A DNA stretch of 64,000 bases from Pseudoxanthomonas sp. NC8 (GCA_025232375.1 CP060419.1:1177001-1241000), one strand, 5' to 3'; shown: positions 28,320 to 39,873, counted from the first letter of the stretch. Translations and numbers: made by a program. The notes: generated by a model from the letters alone, not told the origin.

Positions 28320-31183
28320 ATGAGGGTACAGACGAAGCCGGCGCAGCTGGCGATCCTGGTGGCGGCACTGCTGCCGCTGGCCGCCGCGCAGACGGCTGCG
28401 GCACAGACGGTCGAACGGCGGGCCGATGGCGTGATCGTGCGCCCGGCCGACGGCAAGGCCGCCGACGTGCGACTGCAGGTGGTCAGCGACCGCATCGTGC
28501 GGGTCAGTGCCGACAGTGACGGCGATTTCCAGCGTAGCCGCAGCCTGATGCGGGCACCGCTGCAGGGCACGCCGAAGTTCGAGGTCAGCCAGGGTGCCGA
28601 TGCGGTGCGCGTGGTCGCGGCCGACATCACCGCCGAAGTCGCGCTGGCCGATGGACGGGTGAGCTTCTTCGATGCGCACGGCAAGCCGTTGCTGCAGGAA
28701 GTCGCCGGTGGCCGCAGCTTCGCCCCGTTCGAGGCCGAGGGCCGCGCGCTGGAGAGCGTGCGCCAGCGCTTCGTCTCGCCGGACGACGAATCCTTCTACG
28801 GCACCGGCCTGCATCAGCAGGGCTGGATGGACCTGAAGGGCCGCGACGTCGAGCTGCTCCAGCACAACATCGACAACGCCATTCCCTTCCTCCAGTCCAG
28901 CCGCCACTACGGCATCCTCTGGGACAACAACTCGATCACCCGCCTCGGCGACCCGCGCGGGCTGCGCCCGCTCGGCGAGACGCTGGTCCTGCGCGACGCC
29001 AAGGGCAAGCCCGGCGCGCTGACCGCGCGCTACTCGATCGACGGCAAGGAGAAGGTCGTCCGCCGCGAAGAGCAGATCAACTACCAGTACATCAAGGACC
29101 TCAAGAACCTGCCCAAGGCCGGCTGGAATACCGCCCGGGGCGGTCGCACCAGGTGGTGTGGGGGGGCACGATCGAGGCCAAGGCCGGTGGCCACCACACG
29201 TTCTCGCTGTACAACAGCGAGTACGCCAAGGTGCTGGTCGACGGGAAGCCCGTCGTCGACCGCTGGCGCCAGAACTGGAACCCGTGGCACCACGAGTTCG
29301 CGCTCGACCTGGAGCCCGGCAAGCAGCACGACATCCGCGTGGAATGGAACGCGATCGATCCGGCGTACATCGCCCTGCTGCACCGCGACCCGCTGCCGGC
29401 GGGCGAGGCGAAGGACCTGTCGATCTGGTCCGAGGCCGGGCAGATGATCGACTACTACGTGGTCGCCGGCGACAACGGCGATGAACTGATCGCCGGTTAC
29501 CGCGACCTCACCGGCAAGGCGGTGATCCTGCCGAAGTGGTCCTACGGCTTCTGGCAGAGCCGCGAGCGATACAAGACCCAGGCCGAGCTGACCGGCGCAC
29601 TGGACGAGTACCGCCGCCGCAAGCTGCCGATCGACGCGATCGTGCTCGACTGGTCGTACTGGCCGCAGGATGCCTTGTGGGGCTCGCATGACTTCGACAA
29701 GGACAACTTCCCCGATCCGGACGGCATGGTGAAGCACGTCCACGACCAGAACGCGCAGATCATGATCTCGGTCTGGCCGAAGTTCTACCCGACCACCGCC
29801 CACTACAAGGAACTCGACGCGGCCGGGCACATGTACCACCGCAACGTCGAGGTCGGCGAGCTGGACTGGATCGGCAAGGGCTACCTGAACTCCTTCTACG
29901 ACCCGTACTCGAAGGAGGCGCAGGACATCTTCTGGCGCCAGGTCAACGAGAAGCTCAACAGCAAGGGCTTCGACGCCTGGTGGCTGGACGCGTCCGAGCC
30001 CGACCTGCACAGCAACATCGACATCGGCGAGCGCAAGGCGCGGACCACGCCGACCGCGTTCGGTCCGTCGGTCGAGTACTTCAACTCGTATCCGCTGGCC
30101 CATTCGGAAGGCGTGTACCGCGGCTCGCGCGAGGTCAACCCGGACAAGCGCGTGTTCATCCTCTCCCGCGCGTTCTTCGCGGGCCAGCAGCGCGCGGGCG
30201 CCGCGTTCTGGAGCGGCGACATCGTGCCGTATAGGACAACCTGCGCGAGCAGATCTCCGGGCTGGTCAACGCCTCGATGGCCGGTGCGCCGAACGTGAGC
30301 TTCGACATCGGCGGCTTCTCCCCGGAGCGGCGCTACGAGACCCAGGATCCGGCGCACCTGGACGAATGGCGCGAGCAGAACCTGCGCTGGTTCCAGTACG
30401 GCGCCTTCGTGCCGGTGTTCCGCCTGCACGGCCAGTTCCCGTACCGCGAGATCTGGAACATCGCCCCGGAAGGCACGCCGCACTACGACAGCTTCGTCCA
30501 CTACCTGAAGCTGCGCTACTCGCTGCTGCCGTACATCTACACGCTGGCCGGCGACACCTTGGCAGCACAAGGACGGCACGATCCTGCGCACGCTGTCGAT
30601 GGACTTCCCGGACGACCTGAAGGCGCGCGGCATCGCCGACCAGTACCTGTTCGGCCCGGCCTTATGGTCGCACCGGTGACCACGTTCAAGGCCACCAGCC
30701 GCCCGGTGTACCTGCCTGCCGGCAGCGCGTGGGTCGACTTCGAGACCGGCAAGCGTTACGAGGGCGGGCAGACCGTCGATGCCGCCGCGCCGCTGCAGCG
30801 CATGCCGCTGTTCGTCCGCGCCGGTTCGATCGTGCCGCGCACGGTGGTCCAGCAGTACGTCGACGAACAGCCCGGTGCGCCGTTGACCGTCGAGGTCTAC
30901 ACCGGTGCGGACGGCAGCTTCTCGCTGTACGAGGACGCCGGTCGCGACTACGGCTACGAGCGCGGCGAGTTCAGCCGCATCCCGCTGGCCTGGAACGAGA
31001 AGACCGGCGAACTGACCATCGGGCGCGCGCCAGGGCCAGTACCCGGGCATGCAGCAGCAGCGCGAGATCCGCGTGCGCTGGATCGACGGTCCGCGCGACG
31101 ACGCCGGTGCGCTGGAACCGAAGGCCGATCGCACCGTCCGCTACACCGGCAAGGCGGTCACTGTCCGCCGCGCCGCGCGCTGA
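28320..31183 (+). CDS. GH31 alpha-xylosidase with PA14 insert
   Basis: Removes alpha-xylose from xyloglucan oligosaccharides. ATG at 28320 after AAGGGAG; signal peptide ends AAAQTAAAQ. An N-terminal beta domain (FYGTGLHQQGW) is followed by a PA14 domain at about residues 245-370 (WGGTIEAKAGGHHTFSLYNS), then the barrel with WWLDASEPD (nucleophile Asp) and AAFWSGDI (acid/base Asp), and C-terminal beta domains (MVAPVTTFKATSRPVYLPAG). The PA14-GH31 layout is that of Cellvibrio Xyl31A. Frames break near 29140, 30233 (GDIVPYR; a TAG in TATAGG), 30560, 30662 and 31030. About 955 residues. Confidence 0.88.
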
Positions 31184-31220
31184 TGCGGCTGGCATGGGCC
31201 GGGACAGGGAAGGCTGAGCA

Positions 31221-33630
31221 ATGGACCTGACCCGGCGCCAGTTGCTGAAAGCCACGGCGGCCGCGGCAGCCGCCGGCAGCGGTGCCTGGCGGGCGCCGCT
31301 TCCGGTGCGGTCGCCTCGGCGAAGCCGGCGGCCGGCGAACAATCCGCAACCGCGGCCGCCGCCGCCGCCGAACCGCTGCGACTGTGGTATCGGCGCCCGG
31401 CGACGCGGTGGGTGGAAGCGCTGCCGCTGGGCAATGGCCGGCTCGGGGCGATGGTCTGGGGTGGCGGCAGGTACGAACGGCTGCAGCTCAACGAGGACAC
31501 GCTCTACGCCGGCGGCCCCTACGATCCGACGCCGCCCGATGCATTGGCCGCGCTGCCGGAGGTACGCCGGCTGCTGTTCGCCGGCCGCTACGCCGAAGCC
31601 GAGAAGCTGGCCAACGCGACGATGATGGGCCGGCCGAAGAAGCAGATGCCGTACCAGCCGCTGGCCGACCTGGCGTTGGATTTCCTCGAGATTTCCGACC
31701 TCAACGGCTACCACCGCGAACTGGACCTGGATCGCGCGGTGGCGACCAGTACGTTCGAGTCCGGATGGAAGCTGCACCACCGGCGCGAGGCTTTCGTGTC
31801 GGCCGTGGACCAGTCCTTGGTCGTGCGCCTGTCCACCAGCCAGCCCGGCCGGGTGCGGGTACGGATCGGCCTGGGCAGCGACCATGCACAGACCTCGGTC
31901 AGCGCCGTCGGCGACCACGACCTGCTGTTGCGGGGCCGCAGCGGCGATGCCTTCGGTATCGAGGGCCGGCTGCGCTTCGCCACGCGGCTGAGGGTGCTGG
32001 CGACGGGTGGCACGCAGCGCCGGCACGGCGAGGGCATCGAGGTGGAGGGTGCCGACGAGGTCGTGCTGCTGCTGACCGCCGCGACCGGCTTCCGGCGCTT
32101 CGACGACATCGGCGGCGATGCCGAGGCGATCACCGCAGCGCAGCTCGACGCGGCCGCGCGCAAGTCCCAGGACGAGCTGCTGGATGCGCACGTGGCCGAG
32201 CACCGGCGGCTGTTCCGGCGCGTGTCGATCGACCTGGGCCGCACGCCGGCGGCGGTCGCCGCGCTGCCCACCGACGAGCGGGTGGCGCGCTTCGCCGACG
32301 GCGGTGATCCGGCGCTGGCCGCGCTGTATCACCAGTTCGGGCGCTACCTGCTGGTCTGCAGCTCGCGGCCCGGCACCCAGCCGGCCAACCTGCAGGGCAT
32401 CTGGAACGACCTGCTGTCCCCGCCGTGGGAGAGCAAGTACACGATCAACATCAACACCGAGATGAACTACTGGCCGGCCGAGGCCAATGCGCTGGGCGAC
32501 TGCGTCGAGCCGCTGCAGCGGATGGTGGCCGAGCTGGCCGAGGCCGGCGCGGACACCGCGCGGCGCATGTACGGCGCGCCGGGCTGGGTGGTGCACCACA
32601 ACACCGACCTGTGGCGGCGCAGCGCGCCGATCGACGGCGCCGAGTGGGGCCTGTGGCCGACCGGTGGGGCCTGGCTGCTGCAGCACCTGTGGGACCGCTG
32701 GGACTACGGGCGCGATCCGGACTACCTGCGCGGCGTGTGGCCGCTGTTCCGCGGCGCGGCCGAGTTCTTCGCCGCCACCCTGGTCGAGGACCCCAATACC
32801 GGAGCGATGGTCACCGCGCCGTCGATCTCGCCGGAGAACGTGCATCCGCACGGGGCGTCGCTGTGCGCCGGTCCGTCGATGGACGCGCAGCTGCTGCGCG
32901 ACCTGTTCGGCCAGTGCATCGAGATCGCCGGGCTGCTGGGCGTCGATGCGGATTTCGCGCGCACGCTGGCCGCGTTGCGCGAGCGCCTGCCGCCGCACCG
33001 CATCGGCCGCGCCGGCCAGCTGCAGGAGTGGCAGCAGGACTGGGACATGGACGCGCCGGAGATCCACCATCGCCATGTCTCGCACCTGTACGCGCTGCAT
33101 CCGTCCAGCCAGATCAACGTGCGCGACACCCGCAGCTGGCCGCCGCGGCGCGGCGTTCGCTGGAGATCCGCGGCGACGAGGCCACCGGCTGGGGCATCGG
33201 CTGGCGCCTGAACCTGTGGGCGCGACTGGGCGACGGCGAGCACGCGCACAAGGTGCTGGCGATGCTGCTCAGTCCCTCGCGCACCTACCCGAACCTGTTC
33301 GACGCCCATCCGCCGTTCCAGATCGACGGCAACTTCGGCGGCACCGCGGGCATCACCGAGATGCTGCTGCAGAGCTGGGGTGGATCGATCTTCCTGCTGC
33401 CGGCACTGCCGCGGGCCTGGGCCGACGGCCGGGTCCGGGGCCTGCGCGTGCGCGGCGCGGCGGGCGTGGACCTCGAGTGGACGGCCGGCCAGTTGCGCCA
33501 GGCGCGCATCACCAGCGACCGCGGCGGGCGCTACCGGTTCGAGCATCGCGGGCAGGTGCTGGAGCTGGAGCTGGCGGCCGGCCAGTCGGCAACGCTCGCC
33601 TGGCGTGGAGGCCGGTTGCAGCGTGCGTGA
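31221..33630 (+). CDS. GH95 alpha-L-fucosidase (or alpha-L-galactosidase)
   Basis: Removes alpha-1,2-linked fucose, the outermost xyloglucan decoration. ATG at 31221 after GGAAGG. The N-terminus TRRQLLKATAAAAAAGSG is a twin-arginine signal, so the folded enzyme probably goes to the periplasm by Tat. LPLGNGRLGAMVWGG starts the beta domain; the barrel has YTININTEMNYWPAE (active-site Asn pair), SISPENVHP, WGIGWRLNLWARL and FQIDGNFGGTAG (likely base Asp). Frames break near 31285 and 33140. About 800 residues. Last enzyme gene of the run; 37 bases after GH31. Confidence 0.88.
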
Positions 33631-34045
33631 GCCGTGCACGCCGGCCGACGACGCGCCGCCGGGTGCGCGATGACCGTTTCAATCGAATCGGTTGCCGGTC
33701 GCGAAGCCCGGCAGCACGGGGTTTTACGCGGTGCCGCATGCCGCATCGGCGTCTTGGCGCCGGGAGTGACGACAGCGCTGCCATTGCGGGTAAGCTTGGC
33801 CGGCCGGTGAGCCGGCGACCGGCCGCGGGAAGCGGCACGGTGGCGTCCAGTGCAGCGGGCGAGCCTGGTGATGGAGGGGAGGGTCCGTGAGGGCGGACCC
33901 GTGTTGGGACGGGCCGCGTTCGCGGATCCGTGCCGGAAAGCGGACCGATACGGGCCGCGCCGGCAAGCGGTCCGCGTGGGCGGGCCGTTGGGGGAGGGCG
34001 CACCGGCCTGCCGGTGCGGAAGACCAATAAACAACAAGGGTTGAA
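33631..34045. other. Intergenic region ahead of the MFS gene
   Basis: About 415 bases of GC-rich sequence without a credible gene. Small hairpins are visible: GGGTCCG-N6-CGGACCC near 33884-33903 and GCACCGGC-CT-GCCGGTGC near 34000-34017. Neither has a T run, so I do not call a terminator. The MFS promoter probably lies here. Confidence 0.4.
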
Positions 34046-35490
34046 ATGAGCAGTTCATCGATCGCCGGCGACAAGGCCGGCCAAGGCGGCGGAAACCTCG
34101 CTTTCATCATTCTCATCAGCTGCGTGGCCACCATCGGTGGCCTGCTCTTCGGCACTACGACAGCGGCGCGGTGAACGGCACCCAGCCGGGCCTCATGGCC
34201 GCCTTCGGCCTCGACGACGCGGGTATGGGCTTTACCGTCGGTTCGCTGCTGATCGGCTGCGTCATCGGCGCGTTTTTCGCCGGTACGCTGGCCGATCGCA
34301 TGGGGCGTCGCAACGTGATGCGGCTCGCGGCCGTCCTGTTCCTCATCGGCGCGCTGATCCGGGGCCTTGCCCACGACCACACCATCTTCGTGATCGCGCG
34401 CATCCTCGGCGGCATCGCCGTCGGTGCCGCGTCGGTGCTCTCGCCGGCCTATATCTCCGAAGTCGCGCCGGCGGCCATCCGCGGCCGGATGACCACGGCC
34501 CAGCAGATCATGATCATCGCGGGCCTTACCCTTACCTTATGGTCAACTACTACCTCGCCGCGGCGGCGGGGAGCTCGACCGCTCCCTTCTGGGCCGGGAT
34601 CGAGGCGTGGCGCTGGATGTACCTGATGCAGGCGGTGCCGGCGACGGTGTTCCTAGTCACGCTGTTCTTCATCCCCGAGAGCCCGCGCTACCTGGTCTCC
34701 AAGGGCCGGCACGAGGAAGCCAACACCGTGCTCGTCAGCCTGCTGGGGCCCGCCGAGGCGTCCACCAAGCTCGCCGAGATCAAGGCCAGCTTCTCGGCCG
34801 ACCACCGGCCGCGCCTGAGCGACGTGCTGACGCCTGCGGGCGGCCGCGGTTTCCTCGGCATCCGCGCGATCGTCTGGGCCGGCCTGCTGCTGGCCGTGTT
34901 CCAGCAGCTCGTCGGCATCAACGTGATCTTCTACTACGGCTCGACGCTGTGGCAGCTGGCCGGCTTCACCGAGGCCGATTCTCTGCTGATCAACATCGGC
35001 TCCGGCGCGGTGTCGATCGCGGCCTGCTTCGTCACCATCGCGGTGATCGACAAGATCGGTCGCAAGCCGCTGCTGCTGATCGGTTCGGCCGGCATGGCCG
35101 TCACCCTGTTCGCGATGGTCTATGCCTTCAGCCAGGGCACCCTCGACCCCGCCGGCAAGCTGGTCCTGTCGCAGCAGATGGGCGTGGTCGCGGTGATCGC
35201 CGCCAACCTCTACGTGGTCTTCTTCAACGTCTCCTGGGGCCCGGTGATGTGGGTGATGCTGGGCGAGATGTTCCCGAACCAGATCCGCGGCTCGGCGCTG
35301 GCCGTGTGCGGTTTCGCCCAGTGGTTCGCCAACTACCTCATCGCGCAGAGCTTCCCGGTGATGGCGTCGACCCGGCCTTGGCCGCCAGCTACACGTTCTA
35401 TGCGGTCTGCGCCGTGATCAGCTTCTTCCCATGGTCCAGCGGTTCATCCACGAGACCAAGGGCAAGGAACTGGAGCAGATGGAGGGCTGA
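34046..35490 (+). CDS. MFS sugar porter
   Basis: Inner membrane sugar symporter of the sugar-porter family. ATG at 34046 after AAGGG. Landmarks in order: TIGGLLFGYDSG, LADRMGRRNVMR, a long central loop with PESPRYLVSKGR, QQLVGINVIFYYG, VIDKIGRKPLLLIG, GEMFPNQIRGSALAV and the tail HETKGKELEQMEG. Twelve helices are expected in about 480 residues. Frames break near 34157 (ACTACGAC where GYDSG belongs), 34530-34545 (tandem CCTTA strings), 35385 (CCTTGG) and 35432. It would carry a monosaccharide (xylose, glucose or galactose) freed in the periplasm; which one is not visible. Confidence 0.88.
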
Positions 35491-35571
35491 GCCCTCCCGG
35501 CACGGCCGGGCGGCGCGACCGCCTGGCCGGCCGGTACCCCCGGGTGGCCCCTCACCGGGCGCCGGAAACGG

Positions 35572-35597
35572 AAAAGCCCCGCATTGCGGGGCTTTTT
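35572..35597 (+). terminator. Terminator after the MFS gene (usable both ways)
   Basis: AAAAGCCCCGC-ATT-GCGGGGCTTTTT, an eleven-base stem with A and T runs, between the MFS gene and the converging tRNA-Glu gene. Confidence 0.85.
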
Positions 35598-35616
35598 CGT
35601 GCTTCAGCCGGCGGGA

Positions 35617-35691
35617 TGGCGCTCCCTAGGGGACTCGAACCCCTGTTTTAGCCTTGAGAGGGCCACGTCCTAACCACTAGACGAAGGGAGC
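35617..35691 (-). tRNA. tRNA-Glu (anticodon CTC)
   Basis: Minus-strand tRNA with acceptor stem GCTCCCT/AGGGAGC, encoded GCCA end, D arm TCGTCTAGTGG, anticodon loop CTCTCAA (CTC, reads GAG) and T arm AGGGG-TTCGAGT-CCCCT. Stems pair throughout. CTC rather than the usual TTC anticodon suits a GAG-rich genome. Confidence 0.9.
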
Positions 35692-35719
35692 GTTGAGGTG
35701 TCGCCGGCGAAGGCGCGCT

Positions 35720-35748
35720 AGTATATTCACGCGCCCGCCGGACGGCAA
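35720..35748 (-). promoter_or_regulatory. Sigma-70 promoter of tRNA-Glu
   Basis: Minus strand TTGCCG, 17-base spacer and TATACT, about 28 bases upstream of the tRNA 5' end. Confidence 0.6.
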
Positions 35749-35784
35749 TCGGTCCGGCACGTTCCCGTTCACGGAAGCACACAC

Positions 35785-37111
35785 ATCAATCCGCACCCCC
35801 TCCCGCAGCCTATCCTGCGCTCCATCCCGCGCGAGCAGCACGTCATTTCCCGCCGGGACGTCAGTCCCAACGCCCTGCGCGTTCTGTACCGCCTGCGCGA
35901 GGGCGGCTTCGGTGCCTACCTGGTGGGCGGCGCGGTCCGCGACCTGCTGCTGGGCATGCACCCCAAGGATTTCGACGTCGCCACCGACGCCACGCCCGAG
36001 CAGGTCAAGCAGTTGTTCCGCAACTGCCGCCTGATCGGGCGCCGTTTCCGCCTTGGCCCACGTGGTCTACGGCAAGGAGATCATCGAGGTCGCCACCTTC
36101 CGCGCCAACAGCGACGACGGCAGTGGTGACCGCGAGCTCGAGGACGGGCGGCTGGTCCGCGACAACGTCTACGGCACGATAGAGGACGATGCGGTCCGCC
36201 GCGATTTCACCTGCAATGCCCTGTACTACGCGATCGAGGACTTCTCGGTGCGCGACTACGTCGGCGGCTACGAGGACGTGCAGGCGCGGACCATGCGCCT
36301 GATCGGCGACCCGGAGACCCGCTACCGCGAGGACCCGGTGCGCATGCTGCGCGCGGTCCGGCTGGCGGCCAAGCTCGACTTCACCATCGAGCCGGCGACC
36401 GCCGCGCCGATCCCGCTGCTGGCCCCGTTGCTGGGCGAGGCCGCGCCGGCGCGCCTGTTCGAGGAAATGCTCAAGATGTTCCTCTCCGGCCATGCGGTGG
36501 CCAGCTTCGAGCGGCTGGAGGCCCATGGCCTGCTCGGCGCGCTGCTGCCGGAAACCGCCGCGGCTCTGCGCTCCAACCGCAGCGGTGCGTTGCGGCGCAT
36601 GGTCCTGGCGGGCCTGCGCAACACCGATGCGCGCGTCGCTGCCGACGAGCCGGTGTCGCCGGCGTTCCTGTTCGCCCTGCTGCTGTGGCCGGCCTACTGC
36701 CGCTCGCTGGCGGGGTTGCAGGCGCAGGGCATGCACGCCGAGGAGGCGCAGCGTCGCGCGGCCGACCGGGTCACCCTGCACCAGGTGCAGACGATCGCGC
36801 TGCCCAAGCGCTTCTCGCTGCCGATGCAGGAGATCTGGCTGCTGCAGTCGCGCTTCTCCTCGCGCCAGCGCAAGCGCGTGTTCCGCCTGCTCTCGCACCC
36901 GCGCTTCCGCGCCGCGTTCGACTTATGGCATTGCGCCTTGGCCGCGTCCGATTCGCACGCCGACGACGTGGAGTTCTGGCGGCAGGCCCAGGCCACTTCG
37001 GGCGACGAGCTGTCGGCGAGCCTGGTGGCGGCCAGTGCCGCGGGCGAGGACGAGGAAGCGCCGGCACGTCGCCGCCGCCGCCGCCGCCGCGTGCCCGCCG
37101 CGGGCGAATGA
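35785..37111 (+). CDS. pcnB: Poly(A) polymerase I
   Basis: Adds 3' adenines to RNA and promotes decay. The nucleotidyltransferase core shows [24 protein letters not shown] (metal Asp pair) and [31 protein letters not shown] continues it, and an Arg-rich tail (eight consecutive Arg) ends the protein as in the enteric enzyme. The frame is broken at 36053 (CCTTGG in FRLAHVVYG). The start is unclear: the conserved frame is open from about 35785 but has no ATG, GTG or TTG before SIPREQH. The stop overlaps the folK ATG (ATGA). Confidence 0.88.
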
Positions 37112-37613
37112 GCGCGCCGGTCCATGCCTGTATCGGCCTGGGCGCCAACCTGGGCCGGCCGGAAGCGACCCTGCATGCCGCCGCCACCGGGCTGGCGGCG
37201 CTGCCGGACAGCCGCCTGCTCGCCGTATCACGCCTGTACCGCACGCCGGCCCAGGGCCGGCTGGACCAGCCCGATTTCGTGAATGCCGCCGCGCTGCTGC
37301 AGACCCGGCTGCCGCCGCAGGCCCCCTGGAAGCGCTGCTGCGGATCGAGCACGAGGCCGGCCGCCAGCGCGACCCCGCCGAACGCTGGGGGCCGCGCGTG
37401 CTGGACCTGGACCTGCTGCTTTACGGCGGCCAGCGGATCGACCTGCCGGGCCTGCGGGTGCCGCACCCGCACCTGCACGAGCGGGCCTTCGCCCCGGTGC
37501 CGCTGGCCGAGATCGCGCCGGCCGAGCCATTCCCCGGCCACGGCACCGTCGCCGATGCCCTGCGCGCGGTCGATGCCGCCGGCGTGGAGGCGCTGGTGGC
37601 CGGCACGGACTGA
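37108..37613 (+). CDS. folK: 2-amino-4-hydroxy-6-hydroxymethyldihydropteridine pyrophosphokinase
   Basis: Transfers pyrophosphate from ATP to the pterin in folate synthesis. [15 protein letters not shown] at the N-terminus, the substrate loop [15 protein letters not shown] and [15 protein letters not shown] with [16 protein letters not shown] are the HPPK signature. The frame slips near 37325 ([18 protein letters not shown]). About 165 residues. Coupled to pcnB by ATGA and followed by panB, the usual pcnB-folK-pan order. Confidence 0.92.
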
Positions 37614-37708
37614 TCCGGCGGCGCGCCGCTGCCTGCCGCATCTTGGCCGGTCCGTGGGCGATAATGGCAGGCTTGCCGAACCCGGCCCGCCACGAAGAGA
37701 AGCCGCCG

Positions 37709-38521
37709 ATGAGCGTCCACGCCGAGCAGAAGCCTGGACCGTCCCCGCGCTGGCCGAAGCCAAGCGCCGGGGCCGCCGGCTGGCGATGCTGACCGCCTAC
37801 GACGCCAGCTTCGCACGGGCCATGGACCGCAACGGCATCGACCTCGTGCTGATCGGCGATTCGCTGGGCATGGTGGTGCAGGGCCACGACTCGACCCTGC
37901 CGGTGACCGTGGCCGACATGGTCTACCACACCGCCGCGGTCGCCCGGGCGCTGCAGCAGGCGCTGCTGGTCGCCGACCTTCCGTTGAGCCGACGCGACCC
38001 CGGAGCGCGCGCTGGAAGCCTCGGTCGCCCTGCTCCAGGCCGGTGCGCAGATGGTCAAGATCGAGGGCGCCGGCCACAAGCTCGAGGTCGTGCGCTTCCT
38101 GAGCGAACGCGAGATCCCGGTCTGCACCCACCTGGGCCTGACCCCGCAGTCGGTACTCCGGCTGGGCGGGTTCAAGGTCCAGGGGCGCGAGGAGAAGGCC
38201 GCGGCGCAGCTGCTCGCCGACGCGCAGGCCGCGGTCGAGGCCGGCGCTTCGCTGCTGGTGCTGGAATGCGTGCCGACGCCGCTGGCGCAGAAGATCACCG
38301 CCGCCGTTCCCGCGCCAACCATCGGCATTGGCGCCGGTCCGCACTGCGACGGTAAGGTGCTGGTGATGCACGACATGCTCGGCCTGGACAGCGGCCATCG
38401 ACGGCCGCGCTTCGTCAAGGATTTCCTCGCCGAAGGCGGCTCGGTCGCGGGCGCGTTCCGCGCGTATGCCGCGGCGGTGCGCGACGGCAGCTTCCCCGAT
38501 GCCGAACACGCCTACGCCTGA
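37709..38521 (+). CDS. panB: 3-methyl-2-oxobutanoate hydroxymethyltransferase
   Basis: First committed step to pantothenate. ATG at 37709. [40 protein letters not shown] and [13 protein letters not shown] are the PanB blocks; [10 protein letters not shown] holds the later conserved segment. Frames break near 37735 and 37990. The family GQVLV is read GKVLV because CAG appears as AAG within GGTAAGG at 38351-38357, where GGCCAGG is expected. About 270 residues. panC and panD follow. Confidence 0.9.
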
Positions 38522-38544
38522 GCAATCCCAGGAAAACCCGGACA

Positions 38545-39387
38545 ATGATCGAAACCATCACCGAACTGCCGGCGCTGCGCGAGCGCGTGCGTGGCTGGAA
38601 GCGCGACGGCCTGCGGGTGGGCTTCGTGCCGACCATGGGCAACCTGCACGCCGGCCACTATTCGCTGGTCATGCTCGCCCGGCAGTACGCCGACCGGGTG
38701 GTGTCCAGCGTGTTCGTCAACCCGACCCAGTTCGGGCCGAACGAGGATTTCACCCGCTACCCGCGCACGCCCGACGCCGATACCGCCGGCCTTGAAGGGG
38801 CAGGCTGCGACGTGCTGTGGCTGCCGACCGTCGAATCGATGTATCCGTTCGGGGTCGAGCTGGCCTCCACGGTGCATGTGCCCGGGGTCAGCGCGGTGCT
38901 GGAAGGCGAGTGCCGTCCCGGCCATTTCGACGGCGTGTGCACCGTGGTCAGCCGCCTGTTCAACCAGGTGATCCCGGACGTGGCCGCGTTCGGCAAGAAG
39001 GACTACCAGCAGCTGGCGGTGATCCGGCAGCTGGTCGCCGACCTGCAGTTCCCGATCGAGATCCTCGGTGGCGGTATCGTCCGCGAGACCGACGGCCTGG
39101 CGATGAGTTCGCGCAACCAGTACCTGAGTGCGGAACAGCGTCCGCGTGCCGCCACCATCCATCGCGTGCTGCGCGACATGCGCCAGGCGTACCACTCCGG
39201 CGCGCCGCGCGCCGTGGTCGAGGCGCAGGCGGCCGATCAGCTGCACCAGGCCGGTTTCGTGGTCGATTACGCGGCGCTGCGCCGTCCGGACCTTTCCGAA
39301 GCGCCCGACGGCGAGGCCGGCCCGAAGGTGGCGCTGATCGCGGCGCGCCTGGGCACGACCCGGCTGATCGACAACCTCGAGTTCTGA
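38545..39387 (+). CDS. panC: Pantothenate synthetase (pantoate-beta-alanine ligase)
   Basis: Intact 280-residue frame. ATP-binding HIGH-like motif in FVPTMGNLHAGHYSLV, then VFVNPTQFGPNEDFTRYPR, GHFDGVCTVVSRLFN, FGKKDYQQLAVIR with the ATP lysine pair, and ETDGLAMSSRN as the KMSKS-like site. Lies 23 bases after panB and is clearly the same operon. Confidence 0.96.
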   Translation: MIETITELPALRERVRGWKRDGLRVGFVPTMGNLHAGHYSLVMLARQYADRVVSSVFVNPTQFGPNEDFTRYPRTPDADTAGLEGAGCDVLWLPTVESMYPFGVELASTVHVPGVSAVLEGECRPGHFDGVCTVVSRLFNQVIPDVAAFGKKDYQQLAVIRQLVADLQFPIEILGGGIVRETDGLAMSSRNQYLSAEQRPRAATIHRVLRDMRQAYHSGAPRAVVEAQAADQLHQAGFVVDYAALRRPDLSEAPDGEAGPKVALIAARLGTTRLIDNLEF

Positions 39388-39443
39388 TCGCCGTCGCCTC
39401 GCACCCCGTGGGCATGCACCGGCGCGAGGCCATTGTTACCTGT

Positions 39444-39462
39444 GCAACGCTTGCCGCGTTGC
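39444..39462. repeat. Inverted repeat GCAACGC-N5-GCGTTGC upstream of panD
   Basis: Perfect seven-base arms with a five-base loop, about 30 bases before the panD start in the panC-panD gap. It lacks a T run, so it could be an operator or an RNA hairpin rather than a terminator. Confidence 0.35.
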
Positions 39463-39492
39463 TACCATCCACGACGAAGAGTTGAGCGCCCG

Positions 39493-39873
39493 ATGCACCT
39501 GACTTTGCTGAAAGCCAAGATCCACCGCGCCACCGTCACCCATTCGGAGCTGAACTACGAAGGCTCGGTGGCGATCGACGGGCTGCTGCTCGATGCCACC
39601 GGCATCCGCGAGTTCGAGCAGGTGCACGTGTGGGACGTCACCAACGGCAGCCGTTTCACCACCTATGCGATCCGTGCCGACGAAGGCAGCGGGATCATCT
39701 CGCTCAACGGCGGCGCCGCGCGCCACGTGCAGGTCGGCGACCTGGTGATCATCGCCGCGTTCGCCGGGTTGAGCGAAGCCGAGGCCGCCAGCTTCCAGCC
39801 GAAGCTGGTGTACGTCGACGCCGCCAACCACATCACCCACACCAACCACAGCATTCCCAAGCAGGCCGCATGA
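39493..39873 (+). CDS. panD: Aspartate 1-decarboxylase proenzyme
   Basis: Makes beta-alanine. 126 residues, intact. The self-cleavage site is the Gly-Ser pair in [11 protein letters not shown] at residues 24-25, giving a pyruvoyl group on Ser25; KIHRATVT and [17 protein letters not shown] are typical. ATG at 39493. The stop overlaps the pgi start (ATGA), so panD and pgi are coupled. Confidence 0.95.
   Translation: MHLTLLKAKIHRATVTHSELNYEGSVAIDGLLLDATGIREFEQVHVWDVTNGSRFTTYAIRADEGSGIISLNGGAARHVQVGDLVIIAAFAGLSEAEAASFQPKLVYVDAANHITHTNHSIPKQAA

Noticed and set aside
15399..33630. Broken TonB receptor and glycoside hydrolase genes as true pseudogenes
   Set aside because: All family motifs are present in order and the breaks fall on the same CCTGG-type sites that also damage essential genes such as murA and dapA.
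33631..34045. A small gene or terminator between GH95 and the MFS gene
   Set aside because: Open frames lack start signals and motifs, and the hairpins have no T run.
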